DNA of 52,561 bases from Bordetella parapertussis (GCA_945883145.1 CAMCXB010000008.1:1-52561); one strand, 5' to 3'. Positions 42,544 to 51,926 are shown, numbered from the stretch's first letter. Made by a program: numbers and translations. The notes: generated by a model not told the origin, from the sequence alone.

Positions 42544-43260
42544 ATGTGCTTAATTGTATTTGCTTGGAAGCAGAGCGCTGACACCCCCTTACTACTTGCT
42601 GCAAATCGTGATGAATTTTACGCTCGCCCTGCTCTTGCCGCCTCATGGTGGGAAGAAGCACCACATGTCTATGCAGGTAAAGATTTAGAAGCCGGTGGCA
42701 CATGGATGGGTATTAACAAGCAAGGCCGCTTTGCTGCGATTACAAACATACGCAATGGTGAAGCCAAAAAAAATGGTGCACCTTCACGCGGAAAAATAGT
42801 GGCTGATTTTTTATGCGATAACATCAGCCCCTCATCCTATCTACAAGCATTGGCTGCGGAAGCCAAAGATTATGCAGGCTTTAATCTCATCTTAGGTGAT
42901 GCCAATGACATCTATTGGTTTTCAAATGCACAGCAGCATGCTGCACAACGCCTACAACCTGGTGTCTATGGATTATCGAATGCTTCACTTGATACACCAT
43001 GGCCAAAGGTGATAAAAGCAAAAACACAATTTGAAAAATTAATACAAAAGTCTGCAAGCGACCAAGATTATTTTGAACTGTTAGCAGACATAACACAAGC
43101 ACCAGAACATCTACTGCCACAAACGGGCGTTAGCTTGGAGTGGGAACGTTTACTTTCGGCTATTCATATACATTCGAATGACTATGGCACACGTGTTTCT
43201 AGCTTAATCAAATGTCATGCAGATGGCACTGCTAAATTAACCGAAAGAGTGCTACGTTAG
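42544..43260 (+). CDS. NRDE (TANGO2-like) family protein
   Basis: A 238-residue protein beginning MCLIVFAWK, followed by LLLAANRDEFYARPALAASWW, which holds the NRDE signature at residues 23-26. It also carries AGKDLEAGGTWMGINKQGRFAAITN, typical of TANGO2 homologs. The second residue, Cys2, is positioned like an N-terminal nucleophile after Met removal. The family has been linked to heme or acyl-CoA handling, but the reaction is unproven. It is the third gene of the ygfZ unit. Confidence 0.92.
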   Translation: MCLIVFAWKQSADTPLLLAANRDEFYARPALAASWWEEAPHVYAGKDLEAGGTWMGINKQGRFAAITNIRNGEAKKNGAPSRGKIVADFLCDNISPSSYLQALAAEAKDYAGFNLILGDANDIYWFSNAQQHAAQRLQPGVYGLSNASLDTPWPKVIKAKTQFEKLIQKSASDQDYFELLADITQAPEHLLPQTGVSLEWERLLSAIHIHSNDYGTRVSSLIKCHADGTAKLTERVLR

Positions 43261-43269
43261 ACCGTCAGT

Positions 43270-44214
43270 TCAACTGCCTACCCTTATTGTGTCGCGCATG
43301 CTAGGCGTATAAAAACTAAAATGATTTCCACCAGAATGTTTAGCTACATACATAGCTTGATCAGCATTTTTCAATAAAGTACTGACAGCTTCGCCATCAT
43401 GGGGACAAATTGTAATGCCCACACTCCCAGATATCATGATTTCTTCATCCTTAATGTGAAATGGCTTAGCTAAACTCTGCACTATTTCTTGCGCTAACAC
43501 TTCTACATGAGGAATACGATTGACTTCAGTAAGAATGACAGTGAATTCATCGCCTCCAAGTCGAGCAACAGTATCTGTACCTCGCACACAGTCATTAATA
43601 CGATGAGCCACTTCTGTAAGCAACTGATCGCCAACGCTATGACCAAACGAATCATTTGTTTCTTTAAACTTATCGAGATCGATAAATAATAATGCAAGAG
43701 GTAAGCCTGTACGTTCTACACGTTTAATTTCTAGATTTAGTCTATCCGTGAATAAATCGCGATTAGGAAGTCCCGTGAGTGAATCATAATTCGCACGCTT
43801 ATGGCTTTTTTCTTCCAGAATTTTTCTTTCTGTGACATCTCTGGCTGTTCCCGTAATCACTTTAACTATTTGCTTGTCAGCCAAAACAGGAACGAAAAAA
43901 TATTCATAGATTGTTTCTTTGTTTCCTGCATCGCGCCATCGCATTTCGCCGCGTGTAATTTTTTTAGTATCGATAGATTCCATTAAATGTTGATTAATTT
44001 CGACGGAATCTGAAGTGTTAAAGTTAATAAAATTCTTACCAATAATTTGATCAAGCTCTTGCCCCACTAAATCAATAAATGCACGATTTGCAAATATCAA
44101 TTTACCTTCTAAATCAAACATATAATTTAAATCTGGTGAAGAAGCATACAGTGCATCAAATAATTGCGTAGTTCGCTCTGCTTCTTTGGAAAATTGTAGA
44201 ACTGATTCTGTCAA
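43270..44214 (-). CDS. PAS-GGDEF diguanylate cyclase, separated from its N-terminal domain
   Basis: This piece is a PAS domain (about residues 15-130: SPDLNYMFDLEGKLIFANRAF) followed by a GGDEF domain (about 140-305: YDSLTGLPNRDLFTDRL and VARLGGDEFTVIL). The active-site GGDEF is intact, so the product should make c-di-GMP. The frame continues upstream without any frameshift for 8 codons until a TAA at 44241-44239, and then the RsbRD_N-type gene. The first possible start is a TTG at 44214, without an evident ribosome site. It is best viewed as the 3' half of a broken or readthrough gene. Confidence 0.8.
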   Translation of the reverse strand: MTESVLQFSKEAERTTQLFDALYASSPDLNYMFDLEGKLIFANRAFIDLVGQELDQIIGKNFINFNTSDSVEINQHLMESIDTKKITRGEMRWRDAGNKETIYEYFFVPVLADKQIVKVITGTARDVTERKILEEKSHKRANYDSLTGLPNRDLFTDRLNLEIKRVERTGLPLALLFIDLDKFKETNDSFGHSVGDQLLTEVAHRINDCVRGTDTVARLGGDEFTVILTEVNRIPHVEVLAQEIVQSLAKPFHIKDEEIMISGSVGITICPHDGEAVSTLLKNADQAMYVAKHSGGNHFSFYTPSMRDTIRVGS

Positions 44215-44238
44215 AGCCTGATCAATGGCGGAGTTAAA

Positions 44239-44631
44239 TTACATGATTTCATCCGCAGTTGGTTGTATATCAATCAGTAGCTTTTCATTATGCTTAGTCC
44301 AGAGCTGTAACACACTAGCTCGTAATGCGCGAAATTCTGACAGCGTGTCACTCACACTAAAACCTTGGAAGATACGTGTAATGCCATGCAACATAGCTTC
44401 AGTTGTATCTAGTACTTCTTCAGCCGGTACTTCAATTTTTTTTTGATTATTCGTGGCAGCCAACTCTAATTCATCTGCAATCGTTCGAAGAATTCCTATA
44501 GCGTGATCGCGTAATTCCAATTTATCCATGCGTTTACCACTAGGTATGTCACGCGCAAATTTTTCCCAATTCTCGAGTATGGTTTCAATATTTGAACGTA
44601 TAAAATCTGCAAGACTCATGTGTTTATCCAA
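44239..44631 (-). CDS. RsbRD N-terminal-type sensor domain, separated from its GGDEF partner
   Basis: This 130-residue piece is an all-helical RsbRD_N domain: LADFIRSNIETILENWEKFARD, LRDHAIGILRTIADELE, FRALRASVLQLW. It ends at ATG TAA. Immediately after the stop, in the same frame, the codons give FN-AIDQAL-ES, the family's closing motif. The domain therefore belongs to the downstream PAS-GGDEF piece, and together they would form a protein of about 453 codons. A free RsbRD_N domain would be a soluble sensor without output. Confidence 0.75.
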   Translation of the reverse strand: MDKHMSLADFIRSNIETILENWEKFARDIPSGKRMDKLELRDHAIGILRTIADELELAATNNQKKIEVPAEEVLDTTEAMLHGITRIFQGFSVSDTLSEFRALRASVLQLWTKHNEKLLIDIQPTADEIM

Positions 44632-44806
44632 TTAACATTAAGATCAGGTATAAATAGTACGATGTCATATCACACACATCATACTGATCAACGCTAGAAG
44701 GATAGCGAAGCAATTATCAAAATACTAGGTTATAGATTTGATGTGAGACAAATGAAAATTTACTGATACAGAAATTATTCTTCAGAATGAAGAATGGAAG
44801 GAAAAA

Positions 44807-45235
44807 TTAAGCAACAAACTGGTATCGCATCAACATATGGGGAATGCCTGCTTCCATAAATTCAGAACCTTCAGGTTGAAATCCATGACGCAAATAAAAA
44901 CCTACAGCATAGGTTTGAGCGTGTAACACTAATGTGGTGTGACCTAGACGCTGAGCTTCATGAAGCAAAGAAGTTAATAAAAATCGACCTATTCCCGTTC
45001 CGCGCAAAGCTTTTTGAACTGCCATTCTTCCTATATGACCATCGGGTAATAGTCTGCCTGTGGCAATAGGTTGGTTATCTTCACCATAAACAACAGCATG
45101 AATACTCACTTCATCTGACTCATCCCATTCTAGTTCTATGGGCACGCCCTGCTCTATGACAAAAACTTCAGTTCGCAAGCGTTGTGCATCATCACGCACG
45201 CTTTCCCAATCACCTATGACGATACGCCAGTTCAT
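44807..45235 (-). CDS. GNAT family N-acetyltransferase (ElaA-like)
   Basis: A 142-residue acetyltransferase with IRTE-like start (RLRTEVFVIEQGVP), GHIGRMAVQKALRGTGIGRFLLTSLL as the acetyl-CoA-binding motif, and LHAQTYAVGFYLRHGFQPEGSEFMEAGIPH. The last motif is typical of the ElaA/YjcF group, whose substrates are mostly unknown. Its start overlaps the end of the thioesterase gene by four bases. Confidence 0.9.
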   Translation of the reverse strand: MNWRIVIGDWESVRDDAQRLRTEVFVIEQGVPIELEWDESDEVSIHAVVYGEDNQPIATGRLLPDGHIGRMAVQKALRGTGIGRFLLTSLLHEAQRLGHTTLVLHAQTYAVGFYLRHGFQPEGSEFMEAGIPHMLMRYQFVA

Positions 45236-45669
45236 GTTTTTATAGCAGCCTGACGTTCAAAAGCCAATAAGATTGCACGCCATGACTCGGGAACGGGTTC
45301 GCTTTTCCGTATACGACTATCTGCATGCACATACATCATCTCGCCCGAGACAAGTAATTGATCACCAGAATAAATCTCTAAACAAAAGCGCATAGAGCTA
45401 CGACATAATTCTGCGCAACGCACACCGATAGATAAAACATCATCAAAACGAGCTGGCGCGTGATATTCAATGACAGCTTTACGGGCAAATAGTTCTAAGC
45501 CTGCTTTTGATTGTGCTATCACATCGGGCAAAGCGGTTGCGCGCCAATATTCTGTGAAAGCTACATCAAAATAATTGAGGTAATTGCCATTAAAGACGAT
45601 AGCCTGCATATCCACTTCAGACCAACGTACACGGAGTTCATGGAAAAAAGAAAACTCAGCTTTAGCCAT
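45232..45669 (-). CDS. Acyl-CoA thioesterase, YbgC/FadM type (4HBT hotdog fold)
   Basis: A 145-residue hotdog-fold thioesterase beginning with a hallmark RVRWSEVDMQAIVFNGNYLNYFDVAFTEYW (the Asp in SEVDMQAIVFN is catalytic in the family). It hydrolyses acyl-CoA esters, with chain length unknown. It overlaps the GNAT gene and is 15 bases downstream of the alpha/beta hydrolase. Its place in the lipid cluster suggests turnover of stalled acyl-CoA intermediates. Confidence 0.9.
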   Translation of the reverse strand: MAKAEFSFFHELRVRWSEVDMQAIVFNGNYLNYFDVAFTEYWRATALPDVIAQSKAGLELFARKAVIEYHAPARFDDVLSIGVRCAELCRSSMRFCLEIYSGDQLLVSGEMMYVHADSRIRKSEPVPESWRAILLAFERQAAIKT

Positions 45670-45684
45670 TGCAGTCTCTCATTT

Positions 45685-46581
45685 TTATTTAGCTAAAAAA
45701 CGACGAATAGTAAGATTTACGCGATCTGGATGTTCATGCACTAACCAATGCGATGCATCAGCCCATCGTTCAATTTTTAAATCAGCGATGAATTTTTCTA
45801 AGCCATCTATTAGCACAGGAAGTAAAGCGCGATCACGCTCACCCCAAATCACCCGCACTGGTAACTTGCAATGTAAATCATCAGGATTCAAAATTAATTT
45901 TGCAGCACCTGGATTCTCTTCAGTAGCAGGATGCATGGGCGAAGCGCGATAGTAATTCACACCACCTGTCAGTCCTTTAGACCAACAAGCGTGATATTGC
46001 TTACGTAGCGCATCCGTAAACCAAGCAGGATGCGGATCACTCATGCCTACGAAAAGTTTTTCCATCAATGCAAAGTCATCTTTGGCTAATGCTTGTTCCG
46101 AACCTGTGGCACGTAACCAGTTCATGTATTCACTAGCTTGCTTTTGCTCTTGATCATGCACCAAGGCTTGCGCAAATAAATAAGGATGGGGCGAATTCAA
46201 TATGATGAGTTTGCTAAATAACTCCGGCTGAGCAATCGCCATATTCCATGCAACCGCACCACCCCAATCATGAGCAACTAAGATGCACTGCTCATAGCCC
46301 AGATGCGTGATGAGACTGTGTATATCTTGCGCGATGAATCTAGGCTTATAAGACGCTACATCGGTTGGCATAGCGGATAAATTAAAACCACGTAAATCCG
46401 GTGCAACAGCAAAATAATCCTGACCAAATTCTTTTAGCTGTGCTTCCCATGCAAACCAAAATTCAGGAAAGCCATGCAAAAATAAAAGTAGCGGTTTAGT
46501 TTTCTCACCTGCACTCGCGTAATGCAGTTTTACGCCATGCGGCAATTCAGCATATTGACCATCTTGTATTGTTACCGTCAT
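45685..46581 (-). CDS. Alpha/beta hydrolase, epoxide-hydrolase-like
   Basis: A 298-residue alpha/beta hydrolase with HGFPE at 36-40 (oxyanion hole), the nucleophile Asp105 in AHDWGGAVAW, and His278 in ASHWLVHEHPDR. An Asp nucleophile in HDWGG is the mark of epoxide hydrolases and haloalkane dehalogenases rather than esterases. The cap region contains a Trp/Tyr-rich segment (SDPHPAWFTDALRKQYHACW). It sits in the lipid cluster and overlaps the preceding SDR by four bases. Confidence 0.85.
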   Translation of the reverse strand: MTVTIQDGQYAELPHGVKLHYASAGEKTKPLLLFLHGFPEFWFAWEAQLKEFGQDYFAVAPDLRGFNLSAMPTDVASYKPRFIAQDIHSLITHLGYEQCILVAHDWGGAVAWNMAIAQPELFSKLIILNSPHPYLFAQALVHDQEQKQASEYMNWLRATGSEQALAKDDFALMEKLFVGMSDPHPAWFTDALRKQYHACWSKGLTGGVNYYRASPMHPATEENPGAAKLILNPDDLHCKLPVRVIWGERDRALLPVLIDGLEKFIADLKIERWADASHWLVHEHPDRVNLTIRRFLAK

Positions 46582-47489
46582 GTCAGGGATCCCTTAATGC
46601 CAGCTTTGAGTTTTTCTCGTACATGAGGAGCAGCAGCATAAGGATCACTAGGATTTTTTCCTGTAATTATTTCTTCCATGCGTGTTTGCACATTTCCCAA
46701 AGCTGCCGGATGAGAGTAAATATAAAACTGATTTTCTTTGATCGCAGCAAAGGTACTTTCAGCAACTTCAGATGCACTCACTTTACCGGATGCGACTGCT
46801 TTATCGAGAACGACTTGTGATGCAAGCTGACTCGCTGTTGGAGCAGCATTGTTTTTTACATCATCAGGTCTATGTAAATGCGATTGACTAATTCCCGTCT
46901 GCACAAAGTAAGGACATAATACAGACGCACCTATAGGTGCATCAACCAAACTTAAATCATGATAAAGACTTTCAGAGAGCGACACCACAGCATGCTTAGA
47001 AACGTTATAGACACCCATAGTCGGAGGATTTAACAAACCTGCCATAGAGGCTGTGTTAACGATGTGTCCTTCATACTGTAGATCATTTTTTGCGCATTCC
47101 AACATCAGTGGTGTGAACACGCGCACACCATGAATCACACCCCATAGATTCACACCTAAAACCCATTCCCAGTCAGCTTGCGAACTTTCCCACACTAATC
47201 CACCTGCACCTACACCGGCATTATTAAACACTAGATGAATAGCGCCGAAACGCTGCATCGCTGCTTGTGCTAATGCTTCAACTTGTTCACCTATACGTAC
47301 ATCGCAAGGCATGGCTAATACTTGCACACCTTGTTGTTCAAGTTCTGTTGCAAAAGCGGTTAATGGTTCTTGCTGTACATCCGCCAACACCACATGCATA
47401 TCAAGCTTCGCTGCGATGAGAGCAAACTCACGACCAAAACCACTTGCTGCTCCAGTAATAACGGCAACGCGATGTTTAAAATTTTTCAT
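46578..47489 (-). CDS. SDR family oxidoreductase
   Basis: This 303-residue short-chain dehydrogenase has the cofactor motif TGAASGFG at 12-19, LVFNNAGVGAGGL, and the catalytic pair Tyr and Lys in YNVSKHA (Ser in TASMAG). The C-terminal extension (about 250-303) is longer than the classical form. It overlaps the hydrolase gene in an ATGA arrangement. The substrate is unknown, and a 3-hydroxyacyl or keto compound of lipid catabolism is likely from the neighbours. Confidence 0.88.
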   Translation of the reverse strand: MKNFKHRVAVITGAASGFGREFALIAAKLDMHVVLADVQQEPLTAFATELEQQGVQVLAMPCDVRIGEQVEALAQAAMQRFGAIHLVFNNAGVGAGGLVWESSQADWEWVLGVNLWGVIHGVRVFTPLMLECAKNDLQYEGHIVNTASMAGLLNPPTMGVYNVSKHAVVSLSESLYHDLSLVDAPIGASVLCPYFVQTGISQSHLHRPDDVKNNAAPTASQLASQVVLDKAVASGKVSASEVAESTFAAIKENQFYIYSHPAALGNVQTRMEEIITGKNPSDPYAAAPHVREKLKAGIKGSLT

Positions 47490-47494
47490 GATAT

Positions 47495-48490
47495 TTAAAT
47501 CAGCTTTACTAATTGCTTGCCGAAATTTTTACCTCTCAAGAGCCCGAGAAATGCTGATGGTGCTTCAGCTAAGCCATCTGCTATCGTTTCGCGATATTTA
47601 ATTTTTCCTGTAGCGACTAGCGTGCCTGTTTCAGTTAAACCTTGTGGCCATAATTCCATGTGCTCGGAAACGATAAAGCCTTGTAAAGTTAAACGCATCG
47701 ATAATAAAACACGCATGTTATGAATAGGCATAGGTTCACCGTCATAGCCAGAGATCAAACCACACAATGCAATGCGACCGAAGGGATTCATACGTGCCAA
47801 CACAGCATCCATCACAACACCGCCCACATTTTCAAATAAACCATCAATGCCGTTTGGCGCAGCAGCTTTCACATCTTTATAAAGATTGCCGCCTTTATAA
47901 TCAATGCATGCATCAAAGCCGAGTTCATCCATTACATAGCTACATTTTTCTTTTCCACCTGCAATACCAATCACACGACAACCTCTTGCTTTAGCTAACT
48001 GACCCACCACACTACCGACAGCACCACTAGCAGCAGAGACTGCAATCGTGTCACCTTCTTTCGGTTTAATAATTTGCGTTAAGCCATACCAAGCCGTCAT
48101 ACCTGGCATGCCGACTGCGCCAAGATAAGCAGACAAAGGAATGTGCGTGGTATCAACTTTTTTCAACATGCTGCCATCGTCCACACCCATCTCACTCCAA
48201 CCCAACATGCCTACTACTTTGTCGCCTACTGCAAACTTGGGATTATTCGAAGCCACCACTTCACCGGCTGTACCACCTACCATTACTGCATCTAAAGCTT
48301 GGGGTGCTGCATAGCTTTTTAGATCTTCCATACGCATACGCATATATGGATCTAGTGAAAGATAATGATTACGTACTAACACCTGTCCTGCACTAATGGA
48401 AGGAATCGGTGCTGACTCCAAGCGAAAATTATCAACACTGACTACACCATTCGGACGTGAAGCTAAAACAATATGCTGATAAGTCGACAT
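47495..48490 (-). CDS. NADP-dependent medium-chain oxidoreductase (CurA/YncB-like enoyl reductase)
   Basis: This 331-residue zinc-free MDR protein is similar to leukotriene B4 12-hydroxydehydrogenase/prostaglandin reductase types. Motifs are YLSLDPYMRMRM near residues 50-62, GTAGEVV, AASGAVGSVVGQLAKARGCRVIGIAGG (Rossmann), FENVGGVVMDAVLARMNPFGRIALCGLISGY. It would reduce alpha,beta-unsaturated carbonyls. It is six bases upstream of the SDR and is likely part of the same unit. Confidence 0.9.
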   Translation of the reverse strand: MSTYQHIVLASRPNGVVSVDNFRLESAPIPSISAGQVLVRNHYLSLDPYMRMRMEDLKSYAAPQALDAVMVGGTAGEVVASNNPKFAVGDKVVGMLGWSEMGVDDGSMLKKVDTTHIPLSAYLGAVGMPGMTAWYGLTQIIKPKEGDTIAVSAASGAVGSVVGQLAKARGCRVIGIAGGKEKCSYVMDELGFDACIDYKGGNLYKDVKAAAPNGIDGLFENVGGVVMDAVLARMNPFGRIALCGLISGYDGEPMPIHNMRVLLSMRLTLQGFIVSEHMELWPQGLTETGTLVATGKIKYRETIADGLAEAPSAFLGLLRGKNFGKQLVKLI

Positions 48491-48532
48491 GAGATTTCCT
48501 ATTAAAGTGAGAGGTGGATAGGTGGGCTGCGT

Positions 48533-48952
48533 TTATAACTTAGGTGCGATATCAAGTCGCTTAATGTATTTGAAGGTACCCATGGCTTTGGCGACTAATT
48601 TATCACCATCATGGATTTCACCTTCACAAAAACACTTGGTTGTGGAACGATGAAAAGCAAAACCACTAGCAATTAATCGATGTCCTGATTTTCCTGCAGG
48701 TTGAAGAAAACTGGTTTTCATTTCAACTGTCACACCGGCACGTGAATCAGGATCCAGAGATCTGCCTGCTAAAGACATGACGACATCTAACAAGGTCATC
48801 GTGACGCCACCATGCGTGACATGCCAACTATTCATATGCTCTGGTTGTAGATTTAGCGCGATACGCGCTCTGCCTTTTTCCATCTCAAGAAATTCAACAC
48901 CAAGATGATTAAGAAAAGGAATCTCGACCGGAAAAGGCTGTGCTGCAGTCAT
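48533..48952 (-). CDS. PaaI-type hotdog thioesterase
   Basis: A 139-residue thioesterase with HVTHGGVTMTLLDVVMSLAGRS, the characteristic PaaI helix and strand, and the TVEMKTSFLQPA turn. Such enzymes hydrolyse aromatic or medium-chain acyl-CoA. It is eight bases from the upstream SDR gene and 42 from the reductase. Confidence 0.9.
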   Translation of the reverse strand: MTAAQPFPVEIPFLNHLGVEFLEMEKGRARIALNLQPEHMNSWHVTHGGVTMTLLDVVMSLAGRSLDPDSRAGVTVEMKTSFLQPAGKSGHRLIASGFAFHRSTTKCFCEGEIHDGDKLVAKAMGTFKYIKRLDIAPKL

Positions 48953-48960
48953 GATGTTTC

Positions 48961-49749
48961 TTAACTCAATACCGCAGAAACACCGCCATCCACAGCAAGT
49001 GTCTGACCCGTGATATGTTTACCTGCATTGCTAGAAAAGAGTAAGACAGCGCCTTTTAAATCTTCATCATCACCAAGCCTGCGTAAAGGTGCACGCTGCG
49101 CCATTTCTTCTGCACCTAGTTTTTCTAATAAACCTTTGGTCATCTTGGAAGGAAAAAATCCTGGTGCAATCGCATTTACTGTAATGCCGTACTGACCCCA
49201 TTCACCAGCAAGTGTGCGAGTGAAATTAATCACTGCAGCTTTGGAAGTGTTGTAGGCAATCGTTTGCATGCTAGACGCACCATTACCACCTAAGCCTGCG
49301 ATAGAAGCAATATTCACAATGCGACCGTAATGACGTGGAATCATGGATTGTTTACCAATCACTTGTGATAACTGAAAAATACTGCGTATGTTCAGATTCA
49401 TCACCTTGTCCCATGCTGCAAGTGGATGATCTTCAGCAGGTGCGCCCCACGTTGCACCTGCATTGTTAATTAAAATATCAACATGACCTAAATGCTTAAG
49501 ACTAGCTGCAGCGAGTGCTTGTGGTGCTTCCTCTTTCCCTAAATCAGAAACAATCGCAAGCGCTTCAATACCGCGCTGTTTGAGATGCGCAATCGCTTCA
49601 TCTAATTCATTTTCTTTGCGTGAAGAGATCACAAGCTTTGCGCCCTGCTCGCCTAAGGCTTCAGCGAGTTGCAAACCTAGTCCACGTGAACCACCTGTGA
49701 TGAGTGCGGTTTTGCCGGTTAGATCAAATAATTCTTTAATGGTGTGCAT
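48961..49749 (-). CDS. SDR family oxidoreductase (3-oxoacyl reductase or gluconate dehydrogenase-like)
   Basis: This classical SDR of 262 residues has TGGSRGLG at 18-25, ILINNAGATWG, the catalytic Ser in VNIASIAG, Tyr and Lys in IAYNTSKAA and a C-terminal HITGQTLAVDGGVSAVL. It resembles both gluconate 5-dehydrogenases and FabG-type reductases. In this cluster a 3-hydroxyacyl-CoA or related alcohol is more likely than gluconate, though that is inference. Confidence 0.9.
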   Translation of the reverse strand: MHTIKELFDLTGKTALITGGSRGLGLQLAEALGEQGAKLVISSRKENELDEAIAHLKQRGIEALAIVSDLGKEEAPQALAAASLKHLGHVDILINNAGATWGAPAEDHPLAAWDKVMNLNIRSIFQLSQVIGKQSMIPRHYGRIVNIASIAGLGGNGASSMQTIAYNTSKAAVINFTRTLAGEWGQYGITVNAIAPGFFPSKMTKGLLEKLGAEEMAQRAPLRRLGDDEDLKGAVLLFSSNAGKHITGQTLAVDGGVSAVLS

Positions 49750-49798
49750 ACTGGTCTCTTATTGTTGATTTTATTTTTGTCGTTATTTTTTTCGTTAT

Positions 49799-50104
49799 TT
49801 ATTTAACTTCATAATCCATACATTGACGCGCTAACCTAACTGCACCTACAAAGGGTTTTAAAGCTAAATGTTGCGGATGATTTTGATACGCATCTAATGC
49901 TGCCACAGACTCAAACTCTGAATACAAAACCACATCATAAGTGGCTTCTAAACCTGTTTGCGCAATCGCTACTTCTAATTTCAAAATGCCGGGAACGATA
50001 TCTACACATGCATCTAATAATGCTTTCATTTTAATGGCATTCGTCGCTTTATCTGCACCTTCTGCATGATCCTTTAACTGCCACATGACGATATGTTTAA
50101 TCAT
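49799..50104 (-). CDS. Dabb family (stress-responsive alpha/beta barrel) protein
   Basis: A 101-residue dimeric ferredoxin-like fold of the Dabb family: MIKHIVMWQLKDHAEG, DIVPGILKLEVAIAQTG, DVVLYSEFESVAALDAYQNHPQHLALKPFV. Homologs range from stress proteins to olivetolic-acid cyclase-type enzymes. It sits between the SDR and the acyl-CoA dehydrogenase, 10 bases after the latter's stop. The exact reaction is not known. Confidence 0.9.
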   Translation of the reverse strand: MIKHIVMWQLKDHAEGADKATNAIKMKALLDACVDIVPGILKLEVAIAQTGLEATYDVVLYSEFESVAALDAYQNHPQHLALKPFVGAVRLARQCMDYEVK

Positions 50105-50114
50105 AAATATTCTC

Positions 50115-51926
50115 TTAAAACCAGTTATCTTGCATTGTTAATGTCGTAGTATCTAGCGAAGCAAGCAATGCTAATTGTGCATCAACTTTAGGCAACTCAT
50201 AACGGAAAAACCAACGACAGGCTTGTAGTTTGCCTGCGTAAAAATCTTGATCATTATGTTGAGCATCAAGCGCACTTAAAGCCTGACTCAACCAAATCCA
50301 ACTCACAACAATGTGTCCAAACGTTTCGAGATAAATAGATGCATTAGCAAGTGTGGTGTTCACATCGCCGCTCTGATGCAATTGCGTTGTCACATCGAGC
50401 AAACGTTGCCAACGCTGTAGTAATGCACCGCCAAGTTCAGATAATTCAGTGGTGCCAGATTGTGTGATCGTGGCACGTACTTTCTCACTGAGCAAAGCAA
50501 GTGCAGCACCATCACGCATCACCACTTTGCGTCCTAGCAGATCCAATCCTTGTATGCCATGTGTGCCTTCGTGAATAGGATTAAGGCGATTGTCACGATA
50601 AAATTGTTCAACATTATATTCACGCATGTAACCATAACCACCATGTACTTGTATCGCTAGATTATTCGCTTCTAAACACCATTGTGATGGCCATGATTTT
50701 GCAATCGGCGTCAAGATATCGAGTAGCAATGTTGCATTTGTTCGGATATGTTCTTCGCTGGCTGTTTTTTCTTCATCAACACAACGTGCGCAATACAAAG
50801 TTAGCGCTAGTCCACCTTCTACATAGACTTTTTGTGCAAGTAACATGCGTTTTACATCTGCATGCTGAATGATAGGAATTTGCGCTTGAAGTGGATCTTT
50901 ATTTGCAGCGTGTCTACCTTGTGGTCGATTACGTGCGTAATCGAGTGCATGTAAATAACCGGTGTAACCCAACATCACTGCACCTAAACCAACGCCTATA
51001 CGTGCTTCATTCATCATATGAAACATCGCTGCGAGACCTTGATGCAAGCTGCCGACTAAATAACCCACCGCACCTGCTTTTCCATTTGGTTGAAATTTGC
51101 CTTCACCAAAATTTAATAAGCAATTCGTGGTGCCGCGATAACCCATCTTATGATTCAGGCCAGCGAGTACGACATCATTGCGCTCGCCTAAACTGCCATC
51201 TGCATGCACAATTTTTTTAGGAACGATAAAGAGTGAAATACCTTTTACACCAGCAATGAGTTTGCCATCAGGGCCAGGTACTTTAGCAAGCACTAAGTGA
51301 ATGATGTTTTCAGATAGCTCATGTTCACCACCTGAGATCCACATCTTATTGCCACGCAAACGATAACTACCATCCGGTTCTGGATCAGCGCGAGTAACTA
51401 TGTCAGATAAACTCGAACCTGCTTGTGGTTCAGATAAACACATGGTGCCAAAAAAACGACCCGCTAGCAGCGGTTTGACGTAGCGTTCTATTTGTTCAGT
51501 TGAACCACACTTAAGTAAGGTGTTAGCATTGCCTATGGTGAGAAAAGGATAGGCAGAGGTAGCAACATTGGCGCCTTTAAACCAAGCGAATCCGGCTTTT
51601 TCAATCACACAAGGTAACTGCATGCCACCGAGTTCAAAGTCTTGACCGGCAGCCATTAAGCCTGCATCACAAAATGCTTGCAATGCAGCGCCCACTTCCG
51701 GAATCATGCTGACACTATTGCCGTCAAACTCAGGCTCGTGTTGATCTGATTTTTTATTATGCGTTGCGAACTCATCAGTTGCTAGTCGCTCACATAAATC
51801 GAGCACAGCATCAAATGTTTCGCGATTATGCTCAGTAAATCGCTCGCGCTGCGTGAGCGATAAAACATCTAGCCACTCGTAGAGCAAAAAGTCCAGATCA
51901 CGTCGGGACAAAATGAGGGAAGACAT
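50115..51926 (-). CDS. Acyl-CoA dehydrogenase, long form
   Basis: A 603-residue FAD-dependent acyl-CoA dehydrogenase. The central motif MCLSEPQAGSSLSDIVTRA binds FAD, KMWISGGEH is the second strand, and GYGYMREYNVEQFYRDNRLNPIHEGTHGIQGLDLLGRK is the helix bundle with the adenosine-site residues. The C-terminal 130-residue extension is typical of the DmdC/AidB-like long class. It carries out the first step of beta-oxidation on an unknown acyl-CoA and lies just upstream of the thiolase in the transcript order reversed. Confidence 0.93.
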   Translation of the reverse strand: MSSLILSRRDLDFLLYEWLDVLSLTQRERFTEHNRETFDAVLDLCERLATDEFATHNKKSDQHEPEFDGNSVSMIPEVGAALQAFCDAGLMAAGQDFELGGMQLPCVIEKAGFAWFKGANVATSAYPFLTIGNANTLLKCGSTEQIERYVKPLLAGRFFGTMCLSEPQAGSSLSDIVTRADPEPDGSYRLRGNKMWISGGEHELSENIIHLVLAKVPGPDGKLIAGVKGISLFIVPKKIVHADGSLGERNDVVLAGLNHKMGYRGTTNCLLNFGEGKFQPNGKAGAVGYLVGSLHQGLAAMFHMMNEARIGVGLGAVMLGYTGYLHALDYARNRPQGRHAANKDPLQAQIPIIQHADVKRMLLAQKVYVEGGLALTLYCARCVDEEKTASEEHIRTNATLLLDILTPIAKSWPSQWCLEANNLAIQVHGGYGYMREYNVEQFYRDNRLNPIHEGTHGIQGLDLLGRKVVMRDGAALALLSEKVRATITQSGTTELSELGGALLQRWQRLLDVTTQLHQSGDVNTTLANASIYLETFGHIVVSWIWLSQALSALDAQHNDQDFYAGKLQACRWFFRYELPKVDAQLALLASLDTTTLTMQDNWF

